From positions 1-24,943 of the forward strand of contig JBIOVB010000062.1 in assembly GCA_044867525.1 (NCBI GenBank): 24,943 nucleotides of DNA. The letters run 5' to 3'. Below the pieces are notes generated by a model that saw only the letters and a list, made by a program, of their open reading frames with translations, made no database searches and had not been told where the DNA came from. Origin of the DNA: JALYNX01 sp044867525 (lineage in GTDB: Bacteria > Actinomycetota > Acidimicrobiia > Spongiisociales > ZC4RG35). A program made the position numbers and the translations under genes. Shown here piece by piece: positions 8,644-15,159 of the stretch (positions within the stretch are counted from its first letter, which is position 1; each line of letters opens with the position of its first letter).

Positions 8644-8649
8644 AAGGAG
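8644..8649 (+). promoter_or_regulatory. Strong ribosome binding site fixing the DUF4388 start
   Basis: AAGGAG lies eight bases before GTG 8658 and decides the start of the DUF4388-type gene. It is one of the strongest Shine-Dalgarno sequences in the window. An in-frame GTG at 8649 overlaps this site and is therefore unlikely to be the start. Confidence 0.75.
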
Positions 8650-8657
8650 TGAAAAAA

Positions 8658-9848
8658 GTGGCGCTTTCAGGAAACCTCGGATTCGTGCCTCTCGATGAGG
8701 TGCTGCGGCTGCTGACTCGTTCAGATCAGCAGGGCTCCGTGGATGTCTGGGGTCAAGACGTCCGTGGCCGGATCTTCGTCAACAAGAAGGGCATCGGCCT
8801 CGCGACCACCTGCGACGACAAGGAACTGCGGCGCCATCTCGTCAACTCCGGCTACGTGGACGAGGCCTTCCTCGCGTCCGTGGACTCGGGATCGTCGACC
8901 CTCGCCCCACTCGCCGAGAAAGAAGCCTCCATCGTCGACTTGCTTCGTGAGATGACCGTCGAGAGCCTCTTCCAGATGACGAGCAAGGGCTCTTCGTTCG
9001 AGGTCACCGAGTCGGCGACATCGCCCTACGCCAGCCCGCGTGCATTCGAACTGGAAGCAGTTCTCGAGGAATCCCGCCGCCGGTCCCATGAATGGGCCGA
9101 GGTGCAGAAGGTCATCTCCGACCTCGACGGGATCATCAGGATGAACCGCGATCTCGGTGAGCAGGACTCTGTGAAGATCGGCCGGGACGCCTGGCGCCTT
9201 CTCTGCGAGATGGGATCAGGCGCCTCTGTCCGTTCCATCGCCGAGCGCCTGGGAACGACCGACTTCTGGACGGCGAAGGTGGCCGCCGGCCTCTCCGAGC
9301 AGCATCTCCTCGTGTTTGCCGAGAGCCTCGTCGAGGAGCCGTGGTCGGCCCCCATCATCGAGGAGGCCAGAACCGAGGAAGTCGCCCCGGCTGCCGAAGA
9401 GGTCGAGCAGCCCGAACTCGTCGCCGAGCGCGTCGAGGAGAAGGTCACCGACGAGTCATGGTGGGTCGAGCCCGAGTCGGACGAGCCCGAGGCCACCCCG
9501 GAGGCAGGAGCTGAGACAGATCTCGAGCCCGAGCCCGCCCATCGCGACAGCCGCTTCGGGCAGTTCGCGGCCAAGGTCGAGGCGGCTGACAGTCATGGCC
9601 TCGAGCTCGGCTACCAGTCGAACGCCTTTGCCGATCCCACACCGGAGTCGGACGCCTCCGATTCCGGTTATGAGTCGCCCGCGGACTCGCCGGCAGACCT
9701 GGAGGCGGTCGAGGAAGACACCGAAGCCTTCCTGGAGAAGGTGTTCTCCCAGCTGGAGTCGAACGGCCAGCCCGAGGAAGAGGGCCACGGCCTGCTCCGG
9801 CGTCGCCGGCTCGGCTCCGTGCTCAAGGAAGTCACTGAAGAGAACTGA
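8658..9848 (+). CDS. DUF4388 (PATAN-like) protein with winged-helix-like region and acidic tail
   Basis: No specific gene name recognised. The 396-residue product starts at GTG 8658. Residues 1-118 fit a DUF4388/PATAN domain: LSGNLGFVPLDEVLRLL, then GSVDVWGQDVRGRIFVNKKGIGLAT. Such domains occur in signalling proteins, including cyanobacterial PatA-type regulators. A charged helix (about 129-150) leads to a predicted winged-helix-like region (about 170-222) with SVRSIAERLGTTDFWTAKVAAGL. Residues about 223-375 are Glu/Pro/Asp-rich, low-complexity and probably disordered. The protein ends with a short basic motif, GLLRRRRLGSVLKEV. No signal peptide or membrane segment is seen, so it is probably cytoplasmic. 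The prepilin peptidase gene follows 42 bases downstream, which hints at a role in type IV pilus or surface-motility signalling; that is inference. Longer upstream starts would overlap aroE. Confidence 0.8.
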   Translation: MALSGNLGFVPLDEVLRLLTRSDQQGSVDVWGQDVRGRIFVNKKGIGLATTCDDKELRRHLVNSGYVDEAFLASVDSGSSTLAPLAEKEASIVDLLREMTVESLFQMTSKGSSFEVTESATSPYASPRAFELEAVLEESRRRSHEWAEVQKVISDLDGIIRMNRDLGEQDSVKIGRDAWRLLCEMGSGASVRSIAERLGTTDFWTAKVAAGLSEQHLLVFAESLVEEPWSAPIIEEARTEEVAPAAEEVEQPELVAERVEEKVTDESWWVEPESDEPEATPEAGAETDLEPEPAHRDSRFGQFAAKVEAADSHGLELGYQSNAFADPTPESDASDSGYESPADSPADLEAVEEDTEAFLEKVFSQLESNGQPEEEGHGLLRRRRLGSVLKEVTEEN

Positions 9849-9875
9849 GAGCCCGCTGCGGCGGATCTCTCCCAC

Positions 9876-9881
9876 TAGCTT
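9876..9881 (+). promoter_or_regulatory. Possible -10 box before the prepilin peptidase gene
   Basis: TAGCTT fits TANNNT and ends nine bases before GTG 9891, consistent with a nearly leaderless transcript. The surrounding 11-mer TAGCTTGCTCC recurs upstream of pyrR at 14511-14521. No clear -35 box is visible. Confidence 0.22.
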
Positions 9882-9890
9882 GCTCCGGCG

Positions 9891-10673
9891 GTGATCGAAG
9901 TCATCGCCGGAGTTGTTGGTTTTCTGGGTGCCCTTGCGGCCCACGACCTCGCCATCCAGGCCCTACGTGAACTGCCGCTGCGCCCCATGGCCGGCACCTG
10001 CCGGCAATGTGGCCACAACCGCGGGTGGCTTGCATTGTCCTGCCAGGTGTGCTCGCAACGGGTCGGCCGCGAGTTGGCGCTTGCCCTGATCGGCGCATCG
10101 GTGGGCGTGGCGTTCGCCAACACCATTGGCGCCAACTGGGCGCTGCTCCCGTACCTGGGATTTCTCACCCTCACCCTTGCTCTTGGAGTTACCGATCTCG
10201 ACGACTTCCGCATCGTGGACCGGCTCAATATTCGGGGCACAGGGGCCCTGGCCGTGGCGCTGGCGCTGGCCTCGCTGGCCGACGGCACGATGCCGGCGAT
10301 GGGAAGAGGGCTGTTGGGAGCACTTGCCTACTTCGCGGGGAGCAACCTCGTCTTCTTCCTCGCAGGCGGGCGAGGCTTTGGCTACGGGGACGTCAAACTG
10401 TCCGCCCAGCTCGGGCTGTTCGCGGCATACCTCTCATGGGGCACCCTGGGTTGGGCCGTGATGATCACCGCGGTCCTCGGCGCGTTGCTCTCACTCGGCG
10501 TGCTCAGTGTGGGGCTGGTGGCCAGAGCACGGGCGCGACGCCATGCGAGCGGAGAAGGGTCGAGTGTGAAGGAGGTGATGCAGACCGAGCTCCCCTACGG
10601 CCCCGCCATGATCCTTGGAGCCTGGATCTCGATCACCCTCGCCGGGCTCGGAGCTTTCCCGCTCCCGACGTAG
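9891..10673 (+). CDS. Prepilin peptidase (type IV leader peptidase, A24 family)
   Basis: Polytopic membrane aspartic protease that removes the leader of type IV pilin-like proteins. The product has 260 residues. After a first hydrophobic helix, the N-terminal cytoplasmic loop carries a four-cysteine zinc-type motif, C37-x2-C40 and C51-x2-C54. Several hydrophobic segments follow. The two catalytic aspartates are D102 in GVTDLDDFRIVD and D167 in the diagnostic GYGDVKL (GxGD). The C-terminal part has ELPYGPAMILGA, which matches the usual 'PFGP...GA'. GTG 9891 gives a membrane-helix N terminus and follows the DUF4388 gene by 42 bases. No pilin gene is in the window, so substrates must be encoded elsewhere. 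Mycobacteria also have an A24 peptidase gene near aroC, so the location is conserved. The N-terminal loop looks too short to be confident of N-methyltransferase activity. Confidence 0.92.
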   Translation: MIEVIAGVVGFLGALAAHDLAIQALRELPLRPMAGTCRQCGHNRGWLALSCQVCSQRVGRELALALIGASVGVAFANTIGANWALLPYLGFLTLTLALGVTDLDDFRIVDRLNIRGTGALAVALALASLADGTMPAMGRGLLGALAYFAGSNLVFFLAGGRGFGYGDVKLSAQLGLFAAYLSWGTLGWAVMITAVLGALLSLGVLSVGLVARARARRHASGEGSSVKEVMQTELPYGPAMILGAWISITLAGLGAFPLPT

Positions 10674-10676
10674 CAT
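10671..10676 (+). promoter_or_regulatory. Possible leaderless -10 box for aroC
   Basis: TAGCAT fits TANNNT and lies exactly where transcription would begin at the A of the aroC ATG (10683), the spacing known for leaderless actinobacterial genes. It overlaps the stop codon of the upstream gene. aroC has no Shine-Dalgarno sequence, which is consistent with a leaderless start. No convincing -35 box. Confidence 0.35.
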
Positions 10677-10682
10677 CTCCCG

Positions 10683-11840
10683 ATGCTCCGCTTCATGACC
10701 GCCGGGGAGTCGCACGGCCCCGGTCTGGTGACCATCGTCGAAGGGCTGCCCCGCGGCCTCGAGGTCTCTGTCGACGGCATCGCCGGCGAGCTGGCCCGAC
10801 GACGACTGGGATTCGGCCGGGGCAACCGGATGGCGATCGAAAAGGACGGGCTGGAGATTCTGGGCGGAGTGCGACACGGGATCACGCTGGGCTCCCCGGT
10901 CGCGGTGGTCATCCGGAACACCGAGTGGCCGCGCTGGGCAGAGGAGATGAGCCCGGAACCGGCCCCGGTTCGCAAACCCGTGACCAGGCCTCGTCCGGGT
11001 CACGCCGACCTGGCCGGGATGCTCAAGTACGGGACCGATGACGGTCGGGACATCCTGGAACGCGCCTCGGCCAGAGAGACCGCGGCGCGCACTGTCGCCG
11101 GGTTCCTGGCGAAGACATTGCTCGGCGCGGTCGGCGTGGAGGTCCTCAGCCACGTCGTCGCCATCGGGGAGTTGGAGAGCCAGGGGCCGACGCCGGGCCC
11201 TGGAGACCTCGGTGCGGTCGATGCCAGCCCGGTGCGCTGTTTCGACCCGGAGTCGAGCGCCGGGATGGTCGAGCTCATCGAAGACGCCAAGGAGCGCCGG
11301 GATACGCTGGGCGGAGTGTTCGAGGTCCTCGCCTACGGGGTGCCGGCCGGGATCGGATCCCATGTCCACTACGACCGCCGGCTCGACGGGATGCTGGCCG
11401 CCGGCTTGATGTCGATTCCGGCGATCAAGGGAGTTGAGGTCGGTGACGGGTTCGAAGTCGCCCATCTCCCCGGGTCGAAATCTCACGACGAGATCGTCTC
11501 CGAGGGCTCGAGCCTGGTGCGCCCCACGAACCGGGCGGGCGGGATCGAGGGCGGCATCAGCAACGGGGAGACCATCCGGGTCAAGGCCGCCATGAAGCCG
11601 ATCTCCACTTTGATGCGCCCCCTACGCACGGTCGACATGAGCACCGGCGAGGCGGCCGAGGCGGTGCGGGAGCGATCTGACGTCTGTGCAGTACCAGCCG
11701 CGGGTGTGGTCGGGGAGCAGATGGTCGCCTTGACCCTCGGCGCCGAGTTCCAGCGCAAGTTCGGAGGCGACACCATCCGGGAGTTCACTACCGCCGTCGA
11801 CGCCTATCGGGAGACGCTCGCCGAACGTCTCGAACGATGA
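10683..11840 (+). CDS. aroC: Chorismate synthase
   Basis: Converts 5-enolpyruvylshikimate-3-phosphate to chorismate using reduced FMN, the last step of the shikimate pathway. The product has 385 residues, typical for the actinobacterial enzyme. Signatures are GESHGPGL (8-15), RRRLGFGRGNRM (39-50), RPRPGHADLAGMLKYG (103-117), RASARETAARTVAG (127-140) and, near the C terminus, GGIEGGISNGETI followed by KPISTL. ATG 10683 gives the standard start (MLRFMTAGESHG). It sits nine bases after the prepilin peptidase gene, and its stop overlaps the aroK start as ATGA. The aroC-aroK-aroB order is a standard actinobacterial block; aroQ, which often follows in mycobacteria, is absent here. Confidence 0.98.
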   Translation: MLRFMTAGESHGPGLVTIVEGLPRGLEVSVDGIAGELARRRLGFGRGNRMAIEKDGLEILGGVRHGITLGSPVAVVIRNTEWPRWAEEMSPEPAPVRKPVTRPRPGHADLAGMLKYGTDDGRDILERASARETAARTVAGFLAKTLLGAVGVEVLSHVVAIGELESQGPTPGPGDLGAVDASPVRCFDPESSAGMVELIEDAKERRDTLGGVFEVLAYGVPAGIGSHVHYDRRLDGMLAAGLMSIPAIKGVEVGDGFEVAHLPGSKSHDEIVSEGSSLVRPTNRAGGIEGGISNGETIRVKAAMKPISTLMRPLRTVDMSTGEAAEAVRERSDVCAVPAAGVVGEQMVALTLGAEFQRKFGGDTIREFTTAVDAYRETLAERLER

Positions 11841-12340
11841 CCATGTGGCTCACGGGGATGATGGGCTCGGGTAAGACGTCCGCGGGGATCAAGGCGGCCG
11901 CATCGTTGGGGGTCGCGTTTCACGACACCGATGCCGAGGTGGCCCACGAGAACGGGCGCACGATCCGGGAGCTGTGGGAAGCACTTGGAGAGGATGGGTT
12001 CCGGGAGCTGGAGCGAGCAGCGGTCTCACGCCTCGCGGGCGCGGACGCGATCGTTGCCACCGGCGGGGGAGTGGTCACCGATGCCCGCAATCGAGAGGCA
12101 ATGGCGGGCTCGGGGACGGTGATCTGGTTGCAGGCGCCGGCCGAGATTCTCCTGACGAGGGTGGGCGGCGACACTGGCCGGCCGCTCCTCGCCGCAGCCG
12201 GCGATCCACTCGTCGTCTTGCGTGACCTAGCCGCCGAGCGCTCGGGCTGGTACGGCTCCTTCGCCGATCACGTGATCGACACCTCGGACCTGACCGTGGA
12301 CGAGGTGGCCCTAGAGATCGAGGCGTTGTGGAAGGGCTGA
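11837..12340 (+). CDS. aroK: Shikimate kinase
   Basis: Phosphorylates shikimate at O3 with ATP. The product has 167 residues, a normal length for this small P-loop kinase. The P-loop is GMMGSGKTS (7-15). Shikimate-binding residues are D32 in DTDAEV and R56 in GFRELE, with the GGGVV loop at 76-80. The lid arginine is R115 in TGRPLL. ATG 11837 overlaps the aroC stop; a second in-frame ATG two codons later (11843) is a possible alternative. The 3' end overlaps aroB by 13 bases, so the three aro genes are likely translated in step. No promoter-like element separates them. Confidence 0.96.
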   Translation: MTMWLTGMMGSGKTSAGIKAAASLGVAFHDTDAEVAHENGRTIRELWEALGEDGFRELERAAVSRLAGADAIVATGGGVVTDARNREAMAGSGTVIWLQAPAEILLTRVGGDTGRPLLAAAGDPLVVLRDLAAERSGWYGSFADHVIDTSDLTVDEVALEIEALWKG

Positions 12341-13353
12341 TCGTTGCCGGTCGCACCGAGGTGATCATCGGGGAAGGCCTGCCGCGGGACCTGTTGCCGG
12401 AGCGCTCCGACCGACAGCGAGTCGCCGTCCTCACCCAACCCGGGGCCACCAAGTACGCGCTCGGTATCGCACAGCAACTCAAGGACGAGGGCCTCGCGAT
12501 CGAGGTGGTCGGGCTTCCCGACCGGGAAGAGGCGAAGACCCTGGACGTGGCAGAGACCGTCTACGAGACACTGGCCCGGCTCGGGCTGAGTCGCCACGAC
12601 ACGGTCCTGGGCGTCGGTGGTGGCTCTGTGACCGACCTCGCCGGATTCGTGGCGGGGACCTGGCTGCGGGGTGTCGAGGTCGTCCACGTGCCCACAACTC
12701 TCCTCGGGGCGATCGACGCATCGATAGGCGGCAAGTCGGGCGTCAACCTCGCGGGTAAGAACCTGGTCGGGGTGTTCTGGCATCCGAGCCGGGTCGTCGT
12801 CGACGTCGGGATCATGAAGGCGCTGCCAGTCGCATTGCTCCGGGAGGGCCTCGTCGAAGCCATGAAGGTCGGCCTGATCGGGGACCCCGGCCTGTTCGGG
12901 GCCATCGAAGACCGCGGAACCGATGTCAACCTCGAAGACGTGGTGCGCAGGGCGGTGGCGGTCAAGGCTCGGATCGTGGCCGAGGACGAAAGGGAGCTCG
13001 GAGTGCGAGCCCTGCTCAACCTGGGGCACACGATCGGCCATGCCATCGAATTTGCCTCTCCGTTGTCGCACGGTGAGAGCGTGGGGATCGGGCTGGTGGC
13101 CGCGGCCCGGGTCTCGGAGGCCAAATTGGGTTTCATGGAGACCCGTCGCGTCACCGGGTGCATCGAGGGGCTCGGCCTCCCGGTCGAGGTCGACGGCCTG
13201 GACCGACAACGGGTGATGGACCTGCTCCGCCACGACAAGAAGCGCGACGGTCAGGGCATCAGGATGGTGCTCTTGATGGAAATCGGCCAGGCGGTGGTGC
13301 GGCACGTCGACGGCGACGACATCGACCTCGGCCTGTCCGCCGTTGGTTTGTGA
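12328..13353 (+). CDS. aroB: 3-dehydroquinate synthase
   Basis: Converts DAHP to 3-dehydroquinate using NAD+ and a divalent metal, the second step of the shikimate pathway. The product has 341 residues, slightly short next to the usual ~360. NAD-binding GVGGGSVTDLAGF is around 95-107, followed by VPTTLLGAIDASIGGKSGVN. Metal ligands are E177 in LVEAMKVGLI, H234 in NLGHTIGHAIE and H248 in SHGESVGIG. GTG 12328 was chosen because it gives a typical short N terminus (VEGLIVAGRTEVIIG). It lies inside the end of aroK, so translation is probably coupled. A 45-base gap separates aroB from efp, and the shikimate block ends here. Confidence 0.96.
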   Translation: MEGLIVAGRTEVIIGEGLPRDLLPERSDRQRVAVLTQPGATKYALGIAQQLKDEGLAIEVVGLPDREEAKTLDVAETVYETLARLGLSRHDTVLGVGGGSVTDLAGFVAGTWLRGVEVVHVPTTLLGAIDASIGGKSGVNLAGKNLVGVFWHPSRVVVDVGIMKALPVALLREGLVEAMKVGLIGDPGLFGAIEDRGTDVNLEDVVRRAVAVKARIVAEDERELGVRALLNLGHTIGHAIEFASPLSHGESVGIGLVAAARVSEAKLGFMETRRVTGCIEGLGLPVEVDGLDRQRVMDLLRHDKKRDGQGIRMVLLMEIGQAVVRHVDGDDIDLGLSAVGL

Positions 13354-13359
13354 TCCGGG

Positions 13360-13365
13360 TACCGT
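13360..13365 (+). promoter_or_regulatory. Possible -10 box before efp
   Basis: TACCGT fits TANNNT and would start transcription near 13372, giving a leader of about 27 bases. The same TACCGTCC octamer occurs before rarA at 2169. No good -35 box at standard spacing is seen. Confidence 0.25.
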
Positions 13366-13380
13366 CCCCGCCGGATCCGC

Positions 13381-13390
13381 TCTCATGAGA
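13381..13390 (+). repeat. Perfect 10-bp palindrome TCTCATGAGA ahead of efp
   Basis: TCTCATGAGA is a perfect inverted repeat ending eight bases before the efp ATG. It contains an ATG (13385) that opens a five-codon frame. It could be a small operator or simply part of the translation leader; its role is unknown. Confidence 0.5.
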
Positions 13391-13402
13391 CTCATCAGAT
13401 GA
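13385..13402 (+). other. Five-codon upstream reading frame overlapping the efp start
   Basis: The frame starts at ATG 13385 and encodes MRLIR, then TGA at 13400-13402. That stop overlaps the efp ATG (13399) in the same ATGA arrangement used by many real gene pairs here. Two of its five codons are AGA, which is uncommon in a high-GC genome. No strong Shine-Dalgarno precedes it, so translation is uncertain. It could couple ribosomes to efp or arise by chance. Confidence 0.2.
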
Positions 13403-13956
13403 TCAGCACCAACGACGTCCGCCCCGGCATGGCCCTGCAGCTCAGCGAAGGGCTGTTCACCATCGTCGAGTATCAGCATGTCAAGCCGGGCAAGGGCAAG
13501 GCTTTCGTGCGGATGAAGCTGAAGAACCTGGATACCGGGCAGGTGCTCGACCGGACATTTCGTGCCGACGAGAACGTCGACCAGGCGATCATCGAGCGGC
13601 GCGACCACCAGTACCTCTATCAGGACGACCTCGGCTATCACTTCATGAACCTGGAGGACTTCGGGCAGATCGCCCTCAATTCCGGGGACGTGGGCGATGC
13701 CAGCGGATATCTGGTGGATGGGATGACCGTCAGCCTCACCCTCTACAAGGGCAACCCGATCGGCGTCGAGCTGCCTGCTGCGGTGGAACTGGCGGTCACC
13801 TATGCCGAGCCCGGAGTCAAGGGCGACACCCGGACCGGGGCCACCAAGCCGGTCACCCTGGAGACGGGAATCCAGATCCAGGTCCCTCTCTTCGTCGAGC
13901 AGGGAGACCGGGTCAAGGTCGATACCCGCTCCGGTGACTACCTGACCCGGGTATGA
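13399..13956 (+). CDS. efp: Elongation factor P
   Basis: Binds ribosomes stalled on polyproline stretches and promotes peptide-bond formation. The product has 185 residues with the standard three-domain layout: a KOW-like domain I (about 1-65), an OB domain II (about 66-128) and an OB domain III (about 130-185) ending in QVPLFVEQGDRVKVDTRSGDY. The functional tip of domain I is K32 in VKPGKGKAFVR. Actinobacterial EF-Ps studied so far often have PGKGP with an unmodified lysine; this protein has PGKGK. No EF-P-modifying enzyme gene is visible nearby. ATG 13399 gives the usual N terminus (MISTNDVRPGM). The stop overlaps the nusB start (ATGA), and efp-nusB is a standard pair. Confidence 0.98.
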   Translation: MISTNDVRPGMALQLSEGLFTIVEYQHVKPGKGKAFVRMKLKNLDTGQVLDRTFRADENVDQAIIERRDHQYLYQDDLGYHFMNLEDFGQIALNSGDVGDASGYLVDGMTVSLTLYKGNPIGVELPAAVELAVTYAEPGVKGDTRTGATKPVTLETGIQIQVPLFVEQGDRVKVDTRSGDYLTRV

Positions 13957-14513
13957 GCCGGGGCAAGCCCCAGGCGGTGACGATTCCGGCCCGGGTCACG
14001 ACAACCGAGCTAGCCGAGTGGACCGGGCGGCCGCTCGAGGAAGTGCAAGCGGTCCTCGCTGCCCGCTCCGAGGCGTCGGCACCGGAGGACGTGATCGGCC
14101 CCGAACTCGCGGTCGCCGTGGCTCGGGCCCTTGGCGTCGAGTTGAAGGTCGAGCCCCGGGACCTGGCCTTGGAGACCCTTTACGAATTGGACACCCGTGG
14201 TGAAAAGGAGAGCGAGGGCCTGACTGGCCGTGCAGGGCGCCTGGTGGCCGGCGTTCAGGAGCACCGCGAGGAGCTCGATCATGAGATCGAGTCGGCGTCC
14301 GATCACTGGAGCGTTGCGAGGATGCCGGTGGTCGACCGCTCGATCCTTCGGTTGGGACTGTTCGAGCTCCGGCATGAGCCCGACATTCCCACGGGAGTGA
14401 TCGTTTCCGAAGCAGTCCGCCTTGCTCGGACCTACTCCACGGAGCGGTCTGGGTCGTTCGTCAATGGAGTCCTTGCCTCGCTGGCCCGGTCCGCTCGCCC
14501 CTCCGGGGCGTAG
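13953..14513 (+). CDS. nusB: Transcription antitermination factor NusB with N-terminal extension
   Basis: NusB binds boxA RNA with NusE (ribosomal protein S10) and promotes antitermination during rRNA transcription. The product has 186 residues, while the usual length is about 140. The NusB fold spans about 67-180: EPRDLALETLYELD, then PVVDRSILRLGLFEL, then TGVIVSEAVRLARTYS and SFVNGVLASLA. The first ~66 residues are extra. Residues 11-62 (ARVTTTELAEWTGRPLEEV and a second helical pair ending VAVARALGVEL) resemble the small helical N-terminal domain of initiation factor IF2 (IF2_N). The long form is supported by its ATGA overlap with efp and the uninterrupted frame. The NusB part is certain; the IF2_N resemblance is a by-eye judgement. 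Confidence 0.93.
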   Translation: MSRGKPQAVTIPARVTTTELAEWTGRPLEEVQAVLAARSEASAPEDVIGPELAVAVARALGVELKVEPRDLALETLYELDTRGEKESEGLTGRAGRLVAGVQEHREELDHEIESASDHWSVARMPVVDRSILRLGLFELRHEPDIPTGVIVSEAVRLARTYSTERSGSFVNGVLASLARSARPSGA

Positions 14514-14514
14514 C

Positions 14515-14544
14515 TTGCTCCACGCCGGCTGCGGCCGGTAGGCT
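14515..14544 (+). promoter_or_regulatory. Candidate promoter of the pyrimidine operon
   Basis: TTGCTC (14515-14520) and TAGGCT (14539-14544) are separated by 18 bases, a reasonable -35/-10 pair for a sigma-70-type promoter. Transcription would start near 14551, so the leader before pyrR would be about 42 bases. The position, just after nusB and just before the PyrR hairpin, supports it. Confidence 0.45.
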
Positions 14545-14562
14545 CAGCTCGCCTTTAAGGAA

Positions 14563-14578
14563 CGGTCCGGTGAGACCG
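14563..14578 (+). promoter_or_regulatory. PyrR-binding RNA hairpin in the pyr leader
   Basis: The RNA CGGUC-CGGUGA-GACCG forms a five-base-pair stem with a six-base loop. It matches the known PyrR recognition consensus ARUCCNGNGAGGYU at most positions (GGUCCGGUGAGACC). CCUUUAAGG at 14552-14560, just upstream, resembles the start of other actinobacterial pyr leaders. The hairpin ends two bases before the pyrR Shine-Dalgarno. UMP-bound PyrR would therefore probably block ribosome entry. There is no space or sequence for an attenuation terminator. Confidence 0.75.
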
Positions 14579-14580
14579 GG

Positions 14581-14586
14581 AAGGAG
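14581..14586 (+). promoter_or_regulatory. Ribosome binding site of pyrR
   Basis: AAGGAG lies six bases before GTG 14593 and fixes the pyrR start among three nearby GTG triplets. It is directly downstream of the PyrR hairpin, so access to it is likely the regulated step. Confidence 0.8.
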
Positions 14587-14592
14587 CGTGGT

Positions 14593-15159
14593 GTGTCGGG
14601 TTCTCGCGTCGGCGGAGACCAGCCGATGCCCCAGGTGATGGGCGCAGAGGACGTGGAACGGGCCCTGCGCCGCATGGCACACGAGATCCTGGAGCGTCAC
14701 CGGGGCGCTGAGCAACTCGTTCTCGTCGGAATTCACACCAGGGGCGTGATACTGGCGAGGCGGCTCGCGGAGACGATCGCCGCCTTCGAAGGCGCCAATG
14801 TTCCCGTGGGTGAGCTCGACATCGAGCCCTATCGCGACGATCTGGGCACCCGTCTTCCACGTGTTCCGAAGTCGACCATGATTCCGGTGTCGATCAGCGG
14901 TCGCAACGTGATCGTCGTCGATGACGTCCTCTACACCGGGCGGACGATTCGCGCCGCTCTCGACGCCCTCTCCGATATCGGCCGTGCCACCAAGACCGAG
15001 CTCGCCGTCCTCATCGACCGAGGGCATCGAGAGCTTCCGATCCGCGCCGACTATGTGGGAAAGAACCTCCCCACCAGCCATCAGGAAACGGTCCGCGTTC
15101 GTCTCGGCGGAGTAGATGGGGAGCACGGGGTCTGGATCGAACGGATGGCGGTGGCGTGA
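14593..15159 (+). CDS. pyrR: Bifunctional pyr operon regulator / uracil phosphoribosyltransferase
   Basis: PyrR senses UMP/UTP versus PRPP and binds a hairpin in the leader of its own mRNA; many homologues also have uracil phosphoribosyltransferase activity. The product has 188 residues, normal length. The PRPP-binding signature VIVVDDVLYTGRTIR is at 106-120. LVLVGIHTRGVILARRL (42-58) and the PyrR-characteristic LDIEPYRDDLG (75-85) are present, with LPIRADYVGKNLPTS near the C terminus. GTG 14593 is fixed by the AAGGAG six bases upstream. The first ~13 residues are an extra, probably flexible segment. The stop overlaps the pyrB start as GTGA. The leader hairpin immediately upstream is the expected autoregulatory target. 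Confidence 0.97.
   Translation: MSGSRVGGDQPMPQVMGAEDVERALRRMAHEILERHRGAEQLVLVGIHTRGVILARRLAETIAAFEGANVPVGELDIEPYRDDLGTRLPRVPKSTMIPVSISGRNVIVVDDVLYTGRTIRAALDALSDIGRATKTELAVLIDRGHRELPIRADYVGKNLPTSHQETVRVRLGGVDGEHGVWIERMAVA

Noticed and set aside
8373..8657. Long upstream extension of the DUF4388 gene into aroE
   Set aside because: AAGGAG before GTG 8658 and the domain boundary both support the shorter form.
12268..13641. 457-codon open frame on the minus strand opposite aroB and efp
   Set aside because: Shadow of conserved genes; spans two genes and an intergenic gap with no recognisable domain.
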